Notes: generated from the letters alone by a model not told the origin. DNA of 64,000 nucleotides from JBLEFH01 sp047345645 (GCA_047345645.1 JBLEFH010000002.1), one strand, 5' to 3'. Shown: positions 15,672 through 23,434, counted from the first letter of the stretch. Numbers and translations: made by a program.

Positions 15672-16765
15672 CAGCTTCCAGACCCCTTGCCGAGTTGCCG
15701 CTTTCGACCACCGCCGGGCCGGTGCCGTCCGATGTCGCGGAGGCCCTGCGGGCCGCCGCCGCAGAAGAGGAACGCGGCGCGCGCCCGATCGGCCGCTCCA
15801 TCGATCTGCTGCGACAGACGGACCTTCTGACCGATGACGGCGCGCCAGATCCCGCCCGCACCGCCCGGGTGCTGATGCAGGTGGGCGCTGCGAACCTCGG
15901 CGTCGGGAGGCTGTTCGAAGGGCATGTCAACGCGCTGCACCTGGTCCGCCTATATGGAACGAAGGTGCAAGAGGCGCAGGTCGATCGCCAGATCGCCGAG
16001 GGTGCCCTGCTGGGCGTCTGGGGGGCCGATGGCGCGGCGCCGGTGACGCTGGATGCCACGGGGCAGCATTTGCAGGGCGGCAAGTGCTATGCCTCGGGGC
16101 TGGGCACCGTGACCCATGCGCTGGTCACTGTGGATTCCGGTCCCGAGGTGCGGCTGGCGCTGGTCGATGTGACGGACGCCGCCGCCGCGGACCCGTCCGC
16201 ATGGGATATGCAGGGAATGCGGGCGACTGCCTCGGGTAGCTTTGATTTTACCGGCCTGCCGGTCGACAGGATCGAATGGATCGGCGACCCCGGCGATTAC
16301 CTGAAGGAGCCGCATTTCGTCGGCGGTGTTTGGCGGATTGCGGCCTTGCAGGCCGGCGCCACCGTCGGCCTGCTGGACGTGGCCGCGACAGAGCTTCGCG
16401 CCGCAGGCCGCATGGCGGCAGAGGCCCAGAGGGGCCGGCTGATGGATGTGCTGATGCGGACATGGGCCGGCATGGCCCTGACCGAGCGCGCCGCCGAAGC
16501 CGCTGCCGATCGCCACATCGCGCCGGACGACATCGTTACCACCTCCATCGCGGCCCGGCTCTTTACCGAGGAGGTCGGGCTCTATGCCATCCGGGCCGTC
16601 GAGCAGAGCATCGGCCTGCGGCATTTCGAGGCCGGCTCCGAGACCGGACGCATGGCCCGCGATCTGGCGGTCTATCTGCGGCAGGCCGCGCGGGATGCGT
16701 TCCTGCAACGCGCGGCGCAGACGGCTCTCGGGGAAGACGGGCGCATCTGGGGAGTGTTCGGATGA
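15668..16765 (+). CDS. acyl-CoA dehydrogenase-like protein in a glycan operon
   Basis: 365 residues with the helical N- and C-terminal domains and central beta domain of acyl-CoA dehydrogenases (EGHVNALHLVRLYGT, LTLDATGQHLQGGKCYASG-like beta region, then C-terminal helices RTWAGMALTERAAEAA). The usual YEGT loop with the catalytic Glu near the C-terminus is absent: the tail reads SIGLRHFEAGSETGRMARDL. It may bind FAD and oxidise something other than a fatty acyl-CoA, or have lost activity. ATGA overlaps on both sides place it inside the glycosyltransferase operon, so a role in modifying the glycan or an acyl donor is inferred. Confidence 0.7.
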   Translation: MTASRPLAELPLSTTAGPVPSDVAEALRAAAAEEERGARPIGRSIDLLRQTDLLTDDGAPDPARTARVLMQVGAANLGVGRLFEGHVNALHLVRLYGTKVQEAQVDRQIAEGALLGVWGADGAAPVTLDATGQHLQGGKCYASGLGTVTHALVTVDSGPEVRLALVDVTDAAAADPSAWDMQGMRATASGSFDFTGLPVDRIEWIGDPGDYLKEPHFVGGVWRIAALQAGATVGLLDVAATELRAAGRMAAEAQRGRLMDVLMRTWAGMALTERAAEAAADRHIAPDDIVTTSIAARLFTEEVGLYAIRAVEQSIGLRHFEAGSETGRMARDLAVYLRQAARDAFLQRAAQTALGEDGRIWGVFG

Positions 16766-17466
16766 ATGTCGCGCACCTCCCTTTATTGCCGGACGTGTTC
16801 GAGGGCCGCGAAAGCCTCGTCGTCTTGGCCCCGCATCCCGACGATGAATCCCTCGGCTGCGGCGCACTTCTGGCGCGAGGTTTCGCATGCGCCGGCGCGC
16901 ATGTCATTTGCCTGACGGATGGCAGTGCGAGCCACCCCGGATCTCGCCAATGGACGCCCCGGCGGCTGGCCCGCCAGCGACGTGCGGAGATGGTAGCGGC
17001 CATCGAATGTCTCGGCGGTTCCGCGCGCGATATGACCTGGCTGGGCATGGCTGACAGCCGTCTCTATCAGGCCGATGCGACAGAGGTTGCCGCCAGGCTG
17101 GAACAGATCATCGAAGGTCATGGCGCGCGCCATGTCTTCGTGCCCGCCGCCGAGGATCACCACGAAGACCACCAGGCGACGGCGCGGTTCGCCGGCGCGT
17201 TGCGCCGCCGCCGTCCGGAGTGGGCGTTCTACAGCTATCCCGTCTGGTGCCGCTGGGACAATCCCGATTTCCGCCAGACCGCCACCCGTCACGCCCCGGT
17301 GTGCGTGCCTTCGGAGGACCTGCGCGACAGGAAACGCGCGGCAATCCATGCGCATCGAAGCCAACTGGGCAGGGTCGTCACCGATGATCCATCGGGCTTC
17401 ATTCTTCCGGCAGGGTTCATCGAGAAATTCGTGACCGAAGACGAGATCTTCTGGAGGATGCCGTGA
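16762..17466 (+). CDS. PIG-L/LmbE family deacetylase
   Basis: 234 residues. The zinc site AHPDDE appears as APHPDDESLGCG at residues 24-34, and the third ligand region is AEDHHEDHQATA near 130. PIG-L enzymes remove N-acetyl groups from GlcNAc-containing lipids, mycothiol precursors or similar compounds. In this operon it could deacetylate an amino sugar laid down by the neighbouring glycosyltransferases. Start ATG 16762 overlaps the previous stop by four bases; its stop overlaps the start of the methyltransferase gene. Confidence 0.88.
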   Translation: MNVAHLPLLPDVFEGRESLVVLAPHPDDESLGCGALLARGFACAGAHVICLTDGSASHPGSRQWTPRRLARQRRAEMVAAIECLGGSARDMTWLGMADSRLYQADATEVAARLEQIIEGHGARHVFVPAAEDHHEDHQATARFAGALRRRRPEWAFYSYPVWCRWDNPDFRQTATRHAPVCVPSEDLRDRKRAAIHAHRSQLGRVVTDDPSGFILPAGFIEKFVTEDEIFWRMP

Positions 17467-18029
17467 TGGGTGTGGGCCGCGATCACCTGCACGCGCTTTA
17501 TGCCGACACCTCGGACCCTTGGGATTTCGAGCACAGTGGTTACGAACAGGCCAAGTTCGCCGCGACGCGGGCGGCGCTGACGCGGCCCCGCTACGCCTCG
17601 GCCTTCGAGCTGGGCTGCGGCAACGGGCAGCTTGCACAGCATCTGGTGGACATCTGTGACCGCTATACCGGCATGGATGCGGTGGCCATCGCGATCGAGG
17701 CAGCGCGCCGTGCCGTGCCGGATGCCACCTTCATCCACGACTTTTACCCTTGTCCGCTGCCAAGGGGCGATTTCGTCCTGCTGATCCTGTCCGAGATCCT
17801 CTATTTCCTCGATGAGGGCAGCTTGCGCACACTGGCATTGGATATCGCTAGCGCCTGGCCGAAGGCGGAGGTGCTCTGCGTGAGTTGGCTTGGCGAAACT
17901 GACCATGATTTGCAGGGCGAAGAAGCGCTGGCGATCTTCACGGCGGCGCTGGACACCCATGAGTTCGATTGCGTGGCGCAGACCGACGGGTATCGCATCG
18001 ACCGCGGACTGCCGAAGGGCACGACATGA
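17463..18029 (+). CDS. NodS-like SAM-dependent methyltransferase
   Basis: 188 residues. The N-terminal DTSDPWDFEHSGYEQAKF followed by SAM motif I FELGCGNGQLAQHL at about 48-61 is the NodS family pattern; NodS N-methylates the deacetylated amino sugar of Nod factors. Motif-II/III-like segments are FIHDFYPCPLPRGDFVLLIL and SEILYFLDEGSL. GTG 17463 and ATG 17466 are both possible starts behind GGAGG; GTG overlaps the previous stop. Being next to a PIG-L deacetylase, methylation of a freed sugar amine is a reasonable inference, not shown. Confidence 0.82.
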   Translation: MMGVGRDHLHALYADTSDPWDFEHSGYEQAKFAATRAALTRPRYASAFELGCGNGQLAQHLVDICDRYTGMDAVAIAIEAARRAVPDATFIHDFYPCPLPRGDFVLLILSEILYFLDEGSLRTLALDIASAWPKAEVLCVSWLGETDHDLQGEEALAIFTAALDTHEFDCVAQTDGYRIDRGLPKGTT

Positions 18030-19621
18030 CCCGCCCCGCCGCAAAAGACACCGCCATCGTCATCCCGGCCCGCAACGAGGAAGCCCGGATCGGTGCCTGT
18101 CTCACCGCCCTCGCCGGACAAGGCAACGCGGTGGTGATCCTGGTGCTCAACAACACCACCGACCGCACCGGCAGCGTGGCCCACGACACCGCCGCGCGGC
18201 ATGACCTGGACCTGACGGTGCTGGAACGGACACTGGCGTCACGGGAGGGTGTCGGCACCGCCCGGCGGATCGGATGCGATCACGCCCTGCAGACCATGCC
18301 CGCGCTGCGCTACCTTTTGACCACCGACGCCGATTGCATCGTCGCCCCGGATTGGATTGCACGAAACCTTGCCCACCTGAAAACGATGGACGCTGTCTGC
18401 GGCAAGGTCGATCTGATCGCGGGCGAGGCAGATATCCTCGATGGCATGGACCCCCACCTCGCCGAACTGGAAGGCATCTATAGGGCCCTGGTGCAGGACA
18501 TCTACGCCCGCCACGCGCCCGGATGTGCGGATATCGGCGACACCCACGGCGAAGCGGCGGGGGCGAGCCTCGGGTTCACACGCGCGGCCTATCTGGCAGG
18601 AGGCGGATTCGCGCCCGTTCGTTGCGGCGAAGACCGCCGGATCGTTCGCGCGCTCCGCGCGGCGGGTTGCCGGGTCCGTCACGCCGACGATGTGACGGTG
18701 CAGGCCTCGTGCCGCCTAATCGGACGCGCGGCGGGGGGCATGTCCGACGCGCTGAAGGCGCGGATCGGGGACCTGGATTACCTGATCGACGATTGCCTGC
18801 CGCCGGCGGACTGGCTGGTCACGCAGGCCAGCGGCAAGACGCTGGGCCCCTGGCCGCCGCAGGTGCCCGCCCGCTTTCGCCTGCATGTGCGGGATCTCCC
18901 GCAGCATATTGAAATACTGGAGAAGTTCAGGAATTCGGAGCGGCTGATATCCGCCCCGATAGCTTCGGCAGCAACGATGCCATGTTCCCACCTTGACACG
19001 CTGCTGCCAGTCAAGGGGTCAGCAAATGTCTCCGCTGGCCCCGGCATGCGGGCCTGTCCGGTCCCTGTGGATCGTCTGCCCGCACCCACTCAAACAAATG
19101 CGTCGGCACTGCCGACCGTGAAAGGAGAGAAGATGACAACGTTGAAAGACCTTTATATCGATGAACTACAGGATCTCTGGTCCGCAAACGACCAGATGTC
19201 GAAGGTGGTATCGGCGATGGCCGACAAGGTATCCGACAGCAAGCTGGTCGACCGGTTGAGTTCGGCCAAGGACGGGATCGACCAGCATACCCGCCTTCTG
19301 AAATCCGTGCTCGAGGACACCGGTGCCGATGTGAAGAAAGAGCATTGCAAGGGTATGGAAGGGCTCGTGAGGGAGGCCAGGAAGCACGCGCTCGACAGTG
19401 ACATGAGCGGTGCCGCGCTCGACGTGGCGATCATCGCGCAATACCAGCGCATGTGCCATTACGGCATCGCCGGGTTCGGCACAGCCAAGGCATTCGCCGA
19501 GGCACTCGGCAATGATGAGGCGGCGCGCAAGCTCGACAAAGCGTTGGACAACATCTACGGGTCCGACGATTTCATGACCGAGCTGGCCGAACGCTCGCGG
19601 AACGTGGATGCGATGGCCTGA
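18026..19621 (+). CDS. glycosyltransferase family 2, reading in frame into a DUF892 domain
   Basis: From ATG 18026 (ATGA overlap with the methyltransferase) the frame stays open for 531 codons. Residues 1 to about 300 are a GT2-type domain: AIVIPARNEEARIGACLTAL, VLNNTTDRTGS, TTDADCIVAP and GEDRRIVRALRAAG. Residues about 300-369 look like low-complexity linker or translated spacer, and residue 370 onward is a complete DUF892 protein with its own start signals (19133). Either the glycosyltransferase lost its stop and gained a tail, or this is a true fusion. The GT domain is the part I am confident of. Confidence 0.7.
   Translation: MTRPAAKDTAIVIPARNEEARIGACLTALAGQGNAVVILVLNNTTDRTGSVAHDTAARHDLDLTVLERTLASREGVGTARRIGCDHALQTMPALRYLLTTDADCIVAPDWIARNLAHLKTMDAVCGKVDLIAGEADILDGMDPHLAELEGIYRALVQDIYARHAPGCADIGDTHGEAAGASLGFTRAAYLAGGGFAPVRCGEDRRIVRALRAAGCRVRHADDVTVQASCRLIGRAAGGMSDALKARIGDLDYLIDDCLPPADWLVTQASGKTLGPWPPQVPARFRLHVRDLPQHIEILEKFRNSERLISAPIASAATMPCSHLDTLLPVKGSANVSAGPGMRACPVPVDRLPAPTQTNASALPTVKGEKMTTLKDLYIDELQDLWSANDQMSKVVSAMADKVSDSKLVDRLSSAKDGIDQHTRLLKSVLEDTGADVKKEHCKGMEGLVREARKHALDSDMSGAALDVAIIAQYQRMCHYGIAGFGTAKAFAEALGNDEAARKLDKALDNIYGSDDFMTELAERSRNVDAMA
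18991..19016. repeat. short perfect inverted repeat at the GT-DUF892 junction
   Basis: CCTTGAC at 18991-18997 and GTCAAGG at 19010-19016 form a 7-bp stem around a 12-base loop. It lies in the linker between the glycosyltransferase domain and DUF892, where an intergenic terminator or operator would be expected if the two were once separate genes. No T-run follows. Confidence 0.4.
19133..19621 (+). CDS. DUF892 ferritin-like protein (YciE/YciF family), internal start
   Basis: 162 residues, the normal full length of the family, beginning MTTLKDLYIDELQDLWSAND. A four-helix bundle with Glu/Asp/His positions in helix 1 (YIDELQDLW) and later (IAQYQRMCHYGIAGFG) is typical of this ferritin-like group, which is linked to stress responses. 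AAAGGAGAGA directly before ATG 19133 is a near-ideal ribosome site, so the protein is probably made on its own even though the frame is continuous with the upstream glycosyltransferase. Company of catalase and other stress genes in this island fits. Confidence 0.85.
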   Translation: MTTLKDLYIDELQDLWSANDQMSKVVSAMADKVSDSKLVDRLSSAKDGIDQHTRLLKSVLEDTGADVKKEHCKGMEGLVREARKHALDSDMSGAALDVAIIAQYQRMCHYGIAGFGTAKAFAEALGNDEAARKLDKALDNIYGSDDFMTELAERSRNVDAMA

Positions 19622-19623
19622 CG

Positions 19624-19851
19624 GTGTTGATTTCCGTCGAAGGAGTGCAGCAGGTTATCCGACCCGCCTTGCTGAACGATGAAACCGCTAAATTGTTGAA
19701 GGCTGACTCTGGCGACCCCGCCTTGGAAATCACCAGGCGCTATCTATCGCATAGTCGCCCAGTGCTGTTCAGCTTCAGCACCTATCCGGCAGGTCGTTTT
19801 GAATATCGTATCACTCTGCGTCGCCAACAGGGCGGTAGCGCTGATGATTGA
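19624..19851 (+). pseudogene. GntR-family regulator, C-terminal UTRA fragment
   Basis: A 75-codon frame (GTG start, no ribosome site) reads VIRPALLNDETAKLLKADSG, then ALEITRRYL and later FSTYPAGRFEYRITLRRQ. This is the end of a UTRA ligand-binding domain, where a strand pair closes with FEYRITLRR. The N-terminal winged helix and most of the UTRA domain are missing, so it cannot be a regulator. It sits three bases after the DUF892 stop and 175 bases before an IS element and looks like a fragment left by rearrangement. Confidence 0.65.
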
Positions 19852-20087
19852 ATGTAAGCTGCAATATTTAGACTTAGCTTTTGCTCAACGACAACGATCG
19901 CCGCTTCCCAGCCTAAAGCTGGCCCTCATCCACCGCGCAACATCCGAAAAGATGGGCTTCAAACAGACATACTGCCTCGTGGCACTATTGCGCAGCGCCA
20001 CTCGTGGGTTGTCCGGCACATACAGAGGTGGTCGCGAGATTTCGGACCAGTTGCTAAGCTGTAGCGACTGACGAAGGAATACCCCAG

Positions 20088-20396
20088 ATGACGAAGCGGA
20101 AACGCTATTCGGCGGAGTTCAAGGCCAAGGTTGCTCTTGAGGCCATCCGTGAAGAGTTGACGACGGCCGAGCTGGCCAAGAAATACGGCGTCCATCCCAC
20201 AATGATCAGCGGCTGGAAGAGAACGGCGATTGAGAACATGGCATCGGCGTTTGGCGGTGCCACATCGGCCGAGGCGGTGATTTCCGAGAGGGATGTCGAG
20301 AAGCTGCACGTCAAGATCGGCCAGCTGGTCGTGGAACGGGATTTTTTATCGGAAGCCTCCAGTCTCATCCTCGGCATTGGAGGCAGAAAGCGGTGA
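20088..20396 (+). CDS. IS3-family transposase OrfA
   Basis: 102 residues. The helix-turn-helix region KRYSAEFKAKVALEAI, then TTAELAKKYGVHPTMISGWK, is followed by a leucine-zipper-like helix (VEKLHVKIGQLVVERDFL). OrfA binds the IS ends and, by frameshifting, can be joined to OrfB. ATG 20088 follows a GAAGGAATACCCCAG leader. The C-terminal tail after ERDFLSE is unusual (ASSLILGIGGRKR). Its TGA overlaps the GTG start of orfB. Confidence 0.85.
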   Translation: MTKRKRYSAEFKAKVALEAIREELTTAELAKKYGVHPTMISGWKRTAIENMASAFGGATSAEAVISERDVEKLHVKIGQLVVERDFLSEASSLILGIGGRKR

Positions 20397-21223
20397 AGCG
20401 GGACCATTTCGATCTTAGTGTCCGTCGCCAGTGCAGCCTGCTGTCGCTGGCGCGTTCCAGCCTCTCCTATCACCCGCGCGGGGAAAGCGCCGAGAATCTG
20501 GCCTTCATGGACATCATCGACCGGCAGTTCCTGGAAACGCCCTGGTACGGCTCATGGCAAATGGCCCGCCACATGCAGCGAGAGGGGTTCAGATGCGGGC
20601 GTCATCGCGTGCGGCGGCTGATGAGGCTCATGCGGCTGGTGCCGATCTACCAGGAGCCGAAAACCAGCAAGAAGCATCCCGAGCACAGGATTTACCCGTA
20701 CCTTCTCAAGGGGCTGTCCATAACCCGCCCGAACCAGGTCTGGTGTACCGACATCAGCTATATCCCGATGCGCCGGGGCTTCTTGTATCTGGTGGCGATC
20801 ATGGACTGGCACAGCCGGAAAGTGCTGAGCTGGCGGCTGTCGAATTCGATGGATGCCGGGTTCTGCGTCGAGGCGCTGAAAGAGGCGCTGGCCCGATACG
20901 GCCCGCCGGAGATATTCAACTCCGACCAAGGCTCGCAGTTCACCAGCACCGACTTCACCAATGTACTGCATGACGCCAAGGTGAAGATCTCGATGGACGG
21001 CCGCGGGCGCTGGATCGACAACCGGATGATCGAGCGCTTCTGGCGATCCCTGAAATATGAATGCGTCTACCTGAACGCCTTCGAGACCGGCTCTGAAGCC
21101 CGAGAGGGGATCGGCGCCTGGATCACCTATTACAATGAAAAGCGCCCGCACTAATCCCATGGGCTGCTGACGCCGGGCGAGGCATATGATAGTCGGGCTC
21201 CGAACCTGAAAGCCGCCGCCTGA
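20393..21223 (+). pseudogene. IS3-family transposase OrfB with premature stop
   Basis: OrfB starts with GTG 20393 overlapping the orfA stop. The DDE core is intact: WCTDISYIPM, NSDQGSQF and MIERFWRSLKYE. After RPH an in-frame TAA stands at 21152-21154 where relatives have Ser; beyond it the same frame continues SHGLLTPGEAYDSRAPNLKA to a natural TGA at 21221-21223. The nonsense change removes 23 C-terminal residues. These lie outside the DDE residues, so some activity cannot be excluded. Confidence 0.8.
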
Positions 21224-21361
21224 AATGAAACCAATGCTATAGCTTAGCCCGGCGGCAAACTGGTCGAAAATTCAGGACCACTGAGCTACCCCCCGAAAAT
21301 CGGACACTGACGTAAGCTACGATTTGTTGTCTGCTGATCTTCGACGAGAAGGAGATCAGAG

Positions 21362-21655
21362 ATGCCGAAACGGAAACAACACGCGCCCGAGTTCAAGGCG
21401 AAGGTGGCGCTTGAAGCGCTGAAGGGGGAGCAGACGGTGGCCGAGTTGGCGAGCCGGTTCGGGGTTCATCCGACGATGATCCACACATGGAAGCGGGCGT
21501 TGCTGGAAGGTGCGTCTGGCGTGTTCGAGCGCGGCGGCAGGAAAGCCCCCGAGATCGGCGAAGATCAGGTGAGAGAGCTGCACGCCAAGATCGGGGAGCT
21601 GGCTGTGGCCAACGATTTTTTGTCACGAAAGCTCAAACCGTGGACCGGCAAGTGA
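21362..21655 (+). CDS. IS3-family transposase OrfA
   Basis: 97 residues with the OrfA helix-turn-helix (KQHAPEFKAKVALEALKGEQ, then TVAELASRFGVHPTMIHTWK) and a zipper-like helix (VRELHAKIGELAVANDFLSRK). AGAAGGAGATCAGAG gives a good ribosome site before ATG 21362. A T-run in ACGATTTTTTGTCACG near 21615 is a plausible slippage site for making an OrfAB fusion. Confidence 0.88.
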   Translation: MPKRKQHAPEFKAKVALEALKGEQTVAELASRFGVHPTMIHTWKRALLEGASGVFERGGRKAPEIGEDQVRELHAKIGELAVANDFLSRKLKPWTGK

Positions 21656-21663
21656 GGCGCGAC

Positions 21664-22515
21664 ATGATTGAGCCGAACAATTCCATTTTGTCCATTGGTC
21701 AGCAATGCAGGTTGCTGTCGATCTCGCGCTCGTCATTCTATTACAAGCCTAAGGGCGAGACCGAGCAGAACCTCGGCCTGATGCGGCAGATCGACGAGCA
21801 GTTTCTGGAGACGCCGTTCTTCGGTGTCCGCCAGATGACTTGGCATTTGCGCAACGACGGCCATTTGGTGAACGAGAAACGGATACGCCGGCTGATGCGC
21901 CTGATGGGGCTGATGCCGATCTACCAAAAGCCCAACACCAGCAGGCCGGCGAAAGAGCACAAGACCTATCCCTATCTGCTGAGAGGCCTTCGGGTGGAGC
22001 GTCCGAACCAAGTTTGGTGCTCGGATATTACCTATCTGCCCATGCGCCGAGGGTTCCTGTATCTGGTCGCTATTATGGATTGGCACACCCGTAAGGTGCT
22101 GGCTTGGCGCATCTCGAATACGCTGGAGGCGGACTTCTGCGTTGAGGCACTGAACGAGGCCATCCACAAGTTTGGTCCGCCGGAGATCATGAATACTGAC
22201 CAAGGATCTCAGTTCATATCTTTTGCCTGGACGGATCGACTGCGCCGGACCGGCGTCCGCATCTCCATGGATGGCAAGGGCCGCTTCCTAGACAATATCT
22301 TCATCGAGCGGCTGTGGCGATCCCTGAAATACGAGTGCGTCTACCTGCATGCCTGGGAGACCGGATCAGAAGCGAAGGCAGGCATCCGGAAATGGATGAC
22401 CTTTTACAACAACCAACGCCCACACTCAGCCCTTGGCGGTAGGCCTCCAGCCGTGTTCTATTGGCTGAAAAATGACAAAACCCAACCCGATCAGCAGGGG
22501 CAGAGAGTAGCTTAA
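21664..22515 (+). CDS. IS3-family transposase OrfB
   Basis: 283 residues from ATG 21664 (MIEPNNSILSIGQQ), eight bases after the orfA stop. The HTH_21-type N-terminus is followed by the rve integrase core with all three acidic residues: WCSDITYLPM, NTDQGSQF and FIERLWRSLKYE. The C-terminus RPHSALGGRPPAVFYW is complete. The frame is open further upstream inside orfA, as expected for frameshift fusion. Of the three IS3 copies in the window this is the only one without visible damage. Confidence 0.9.
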   Translation: MIEPNNSILSIGQQCRLLSISRSSFYYKPKGETEQNLGLMRQIDEQFLETPFFGVRQMTWHLRNDGHLVNEKRIRRLMRLMGLMPIYQKPNTSRPAKEHKTYPYLLRGLRVERPNQVWCSDITYLPMRRGFLYLVAIMDWHTRKVLAWRISNTLEADFCVEALNEAIHKFGPPEIMNTDQGSQFISFAWTDRLRRTGVRISMDGKGRFLDNIFIERLWRSLKYECVYLHAWETGSEAKAGIRKWMTFYNNQRPHSALGGRPPAVFYWLKNDKTQPDQQGQRVA

Positions 22516-22554
22516 TTTACGCCAGATACTGTCCAATGGATGGGGAGTAGCTCA

Positions 22555-22846
22555 GCTCGTCCACGATCCGCATCATCTCCCGCGCCTCAAAATGCTTGAA
22601 GCGGGACCAGCGCAGATTGTCGTAGGGCTCACCCTTGTCATCCATCCCTTCCGGGAAGATGCGGCGGGACATAGGGATGCCAAGATCCTCGGCCTTGCGC
22701 TCCTCGACCGTGTGGAGGTCATCCAGCCGCTTGATGAACATCAGGAAGGTGATCTGTTCGATCACGGAGAGCGGGTTGGAGACCCCGCCGGACCAGAACG
22801 CATTCCAGATCTGATCAACCTGGTTGCGGATGTTGCCTGTGAGCAT
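22555..22846 (-). pseudogene. hsdM: type I restriction-modification methylase hsdM, 5' fragment
   Basis: The first ~97 codons of a HsdM/N-6 DNA methylase are present: NIRNQVDQIWNAFWSGGVSN then PLSVIEQITFLMFIKRLDDL and ERKAEDLG, the HsdM N-terminal helical domain. The frame then crosses the right end of the IS element at about 22555 and ends 13 codons later at 22517 inside it. The SAM-binding and NPPF catalytic motifs, hsdS and hsdR are not in the window. A remnant of a lost restriction system. Confidence 0.85.
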
Positions 22847-23045
22847 GGGATGCGCCTCTACGTTTTGTTGTGCGGACCCTACCGGTCAAAGCTCTGAATC
22901 GGCAAGCGACTAGCCCCGGGTAGTTCGAGCGGGCCTCTCAGCAGGATTGTCGCGCCCTTACTTTATAGCGCCCGACTGAAAACCTGTTCAATCGCAAAGC
23001 AATCTGTCACGATTGGATGCAACCGTTTACTTCAGAGGTGCGCAC

Positions 23046-23318
23046 ATGCAGCTATCCAAAGCGTTTTGGTGGGTCCTGTTGCTCTTTGTAAGCAAGCGGC
23101 ACACTGTTCCGTGCGCCAACCCTCTCATCGCAACGTACAATATGGTTCCGTCTGAGGATCCAAAGACTCGGATCCACTATGGCGTCCGCCAAATCGAGCT
23201 GTTGCGAGGCGACGGAGGCAGATCACTCTGGATAGATGCGCCGGGACAGCTTGACGAAATCATTCAGGCGCACCTTCCATCTAAAAATATCAGTATGCTC
23301 GGACCGGCATCTCGATGA
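23046..23318 (+). CDS. unrecognised small ORF with hydrophobic N-terminus
   Basis: 90 codons from ATG 23046, preceded by GAGGTG at a good distance. The N-terminus (MQLSKAFWWVLLLFVSK) is hydrophobic enough for a signal or anchor; the rest is soluble and shows no family pattern I recognise. It lies in the degraded stretch between hsdM and the tRNA, so it may be spurious. A TTG start at 23013 is also possible. Confidence 0.3.
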   Translation: MQLSKAFWWVLLLFVSKRHTVPCANPLIATYNMVPSEDPKTRIHYGVRQIELLRGDGGRSLWIDAPGQLDEIIQAHLPSKNISMLGPASR

Positions 23319-23368
23319 CACAGCAAATCGCGAGGCCATCGCATTACGTCGCATCCAAGCGAAAATCG

Positions 23369-23391
23369 TTTGGCGGGTATTTTGGCGGGTA
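23369..23391 (+). repeat. tandem TTTGGCGGGTA repeat next to tRNA-Ser
   Basis: TTTGGCGGGTAT (23369-23380) is followed at once by TTTGGCGGGTAG (23381-23392), 44 bases from the tRNA 3' end. Short tandem sites here resemble arm-type sites of tyrosine integrases, but no integrase is present to support that. Confidence 0.5.
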
Positions 23392-23434
23392 GCCCGGTTA
23401 AATCGCCAAATCTCCCAATGATTTCAAGGGCAAA

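Larger units (their letters stand above)
20028..21281 (+). mobile_element. IS3-family insertion sequence with defective orfB
   Basis: About 1254 bp. Imperfect terminal inverted repeats: left GTGGTCGCGAGATTTCGG then ACCAGTTGC, right (complement) GTGGTCCTGAATTTTCG then ACCAGTTTGC. It carries orfA and orfB in overlapping frames. No 3-bp target duplication is obvious (GAG left, TGA right), but the right neighbour is another IS starting at the very next base, so one junction may have been replaced. Confidence 0.85.
21282..22554 (+). mobile_element. IS3-family insertion sequence, apparently intact
   Basis: About 1273 bp. Terminal inverted repeats start TGAGCTACCCCCCG on the left and, on the complement, TGAGCTACTCCCCA on the right, with further matches GGACA and CGTAA inside. 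Both orfs are open. It begins one base after the preceding IS and its right end is embedded in hsdM, which it truncates. Left flank CAC and right flank GCT do not form a 3-bp duplication, so a deletion probably followed insertion. Confidence 0.88.
22847..23434. other. 588-bp island-edge spacer
   Basis: This gap between the hsdM fragment and tRNA-Ser holds one doubtful ORF (23046-23318), the promoter side of hsdM, and a tandem TTTGGCGGGTA at 23369-23379 and 23381-23391 close to the tRNA 3' end. No integrase gene or complete reading frame of known family is visible. Confidence 0.5.

Noticed and set aside
19799..20071. 90-codon plus-strand frame between the UTRA fragment and the IS
   Set aside because: It overlaps the UTRA fragment in another frame, has no ribosome site, and runs into the IS left end.
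1..23434. complete prophage or integrative conjugative element
   Set aside because: No integrase, terminase, capsid, relaxase or type IV secretion gene was found; only IS elements and fragments.
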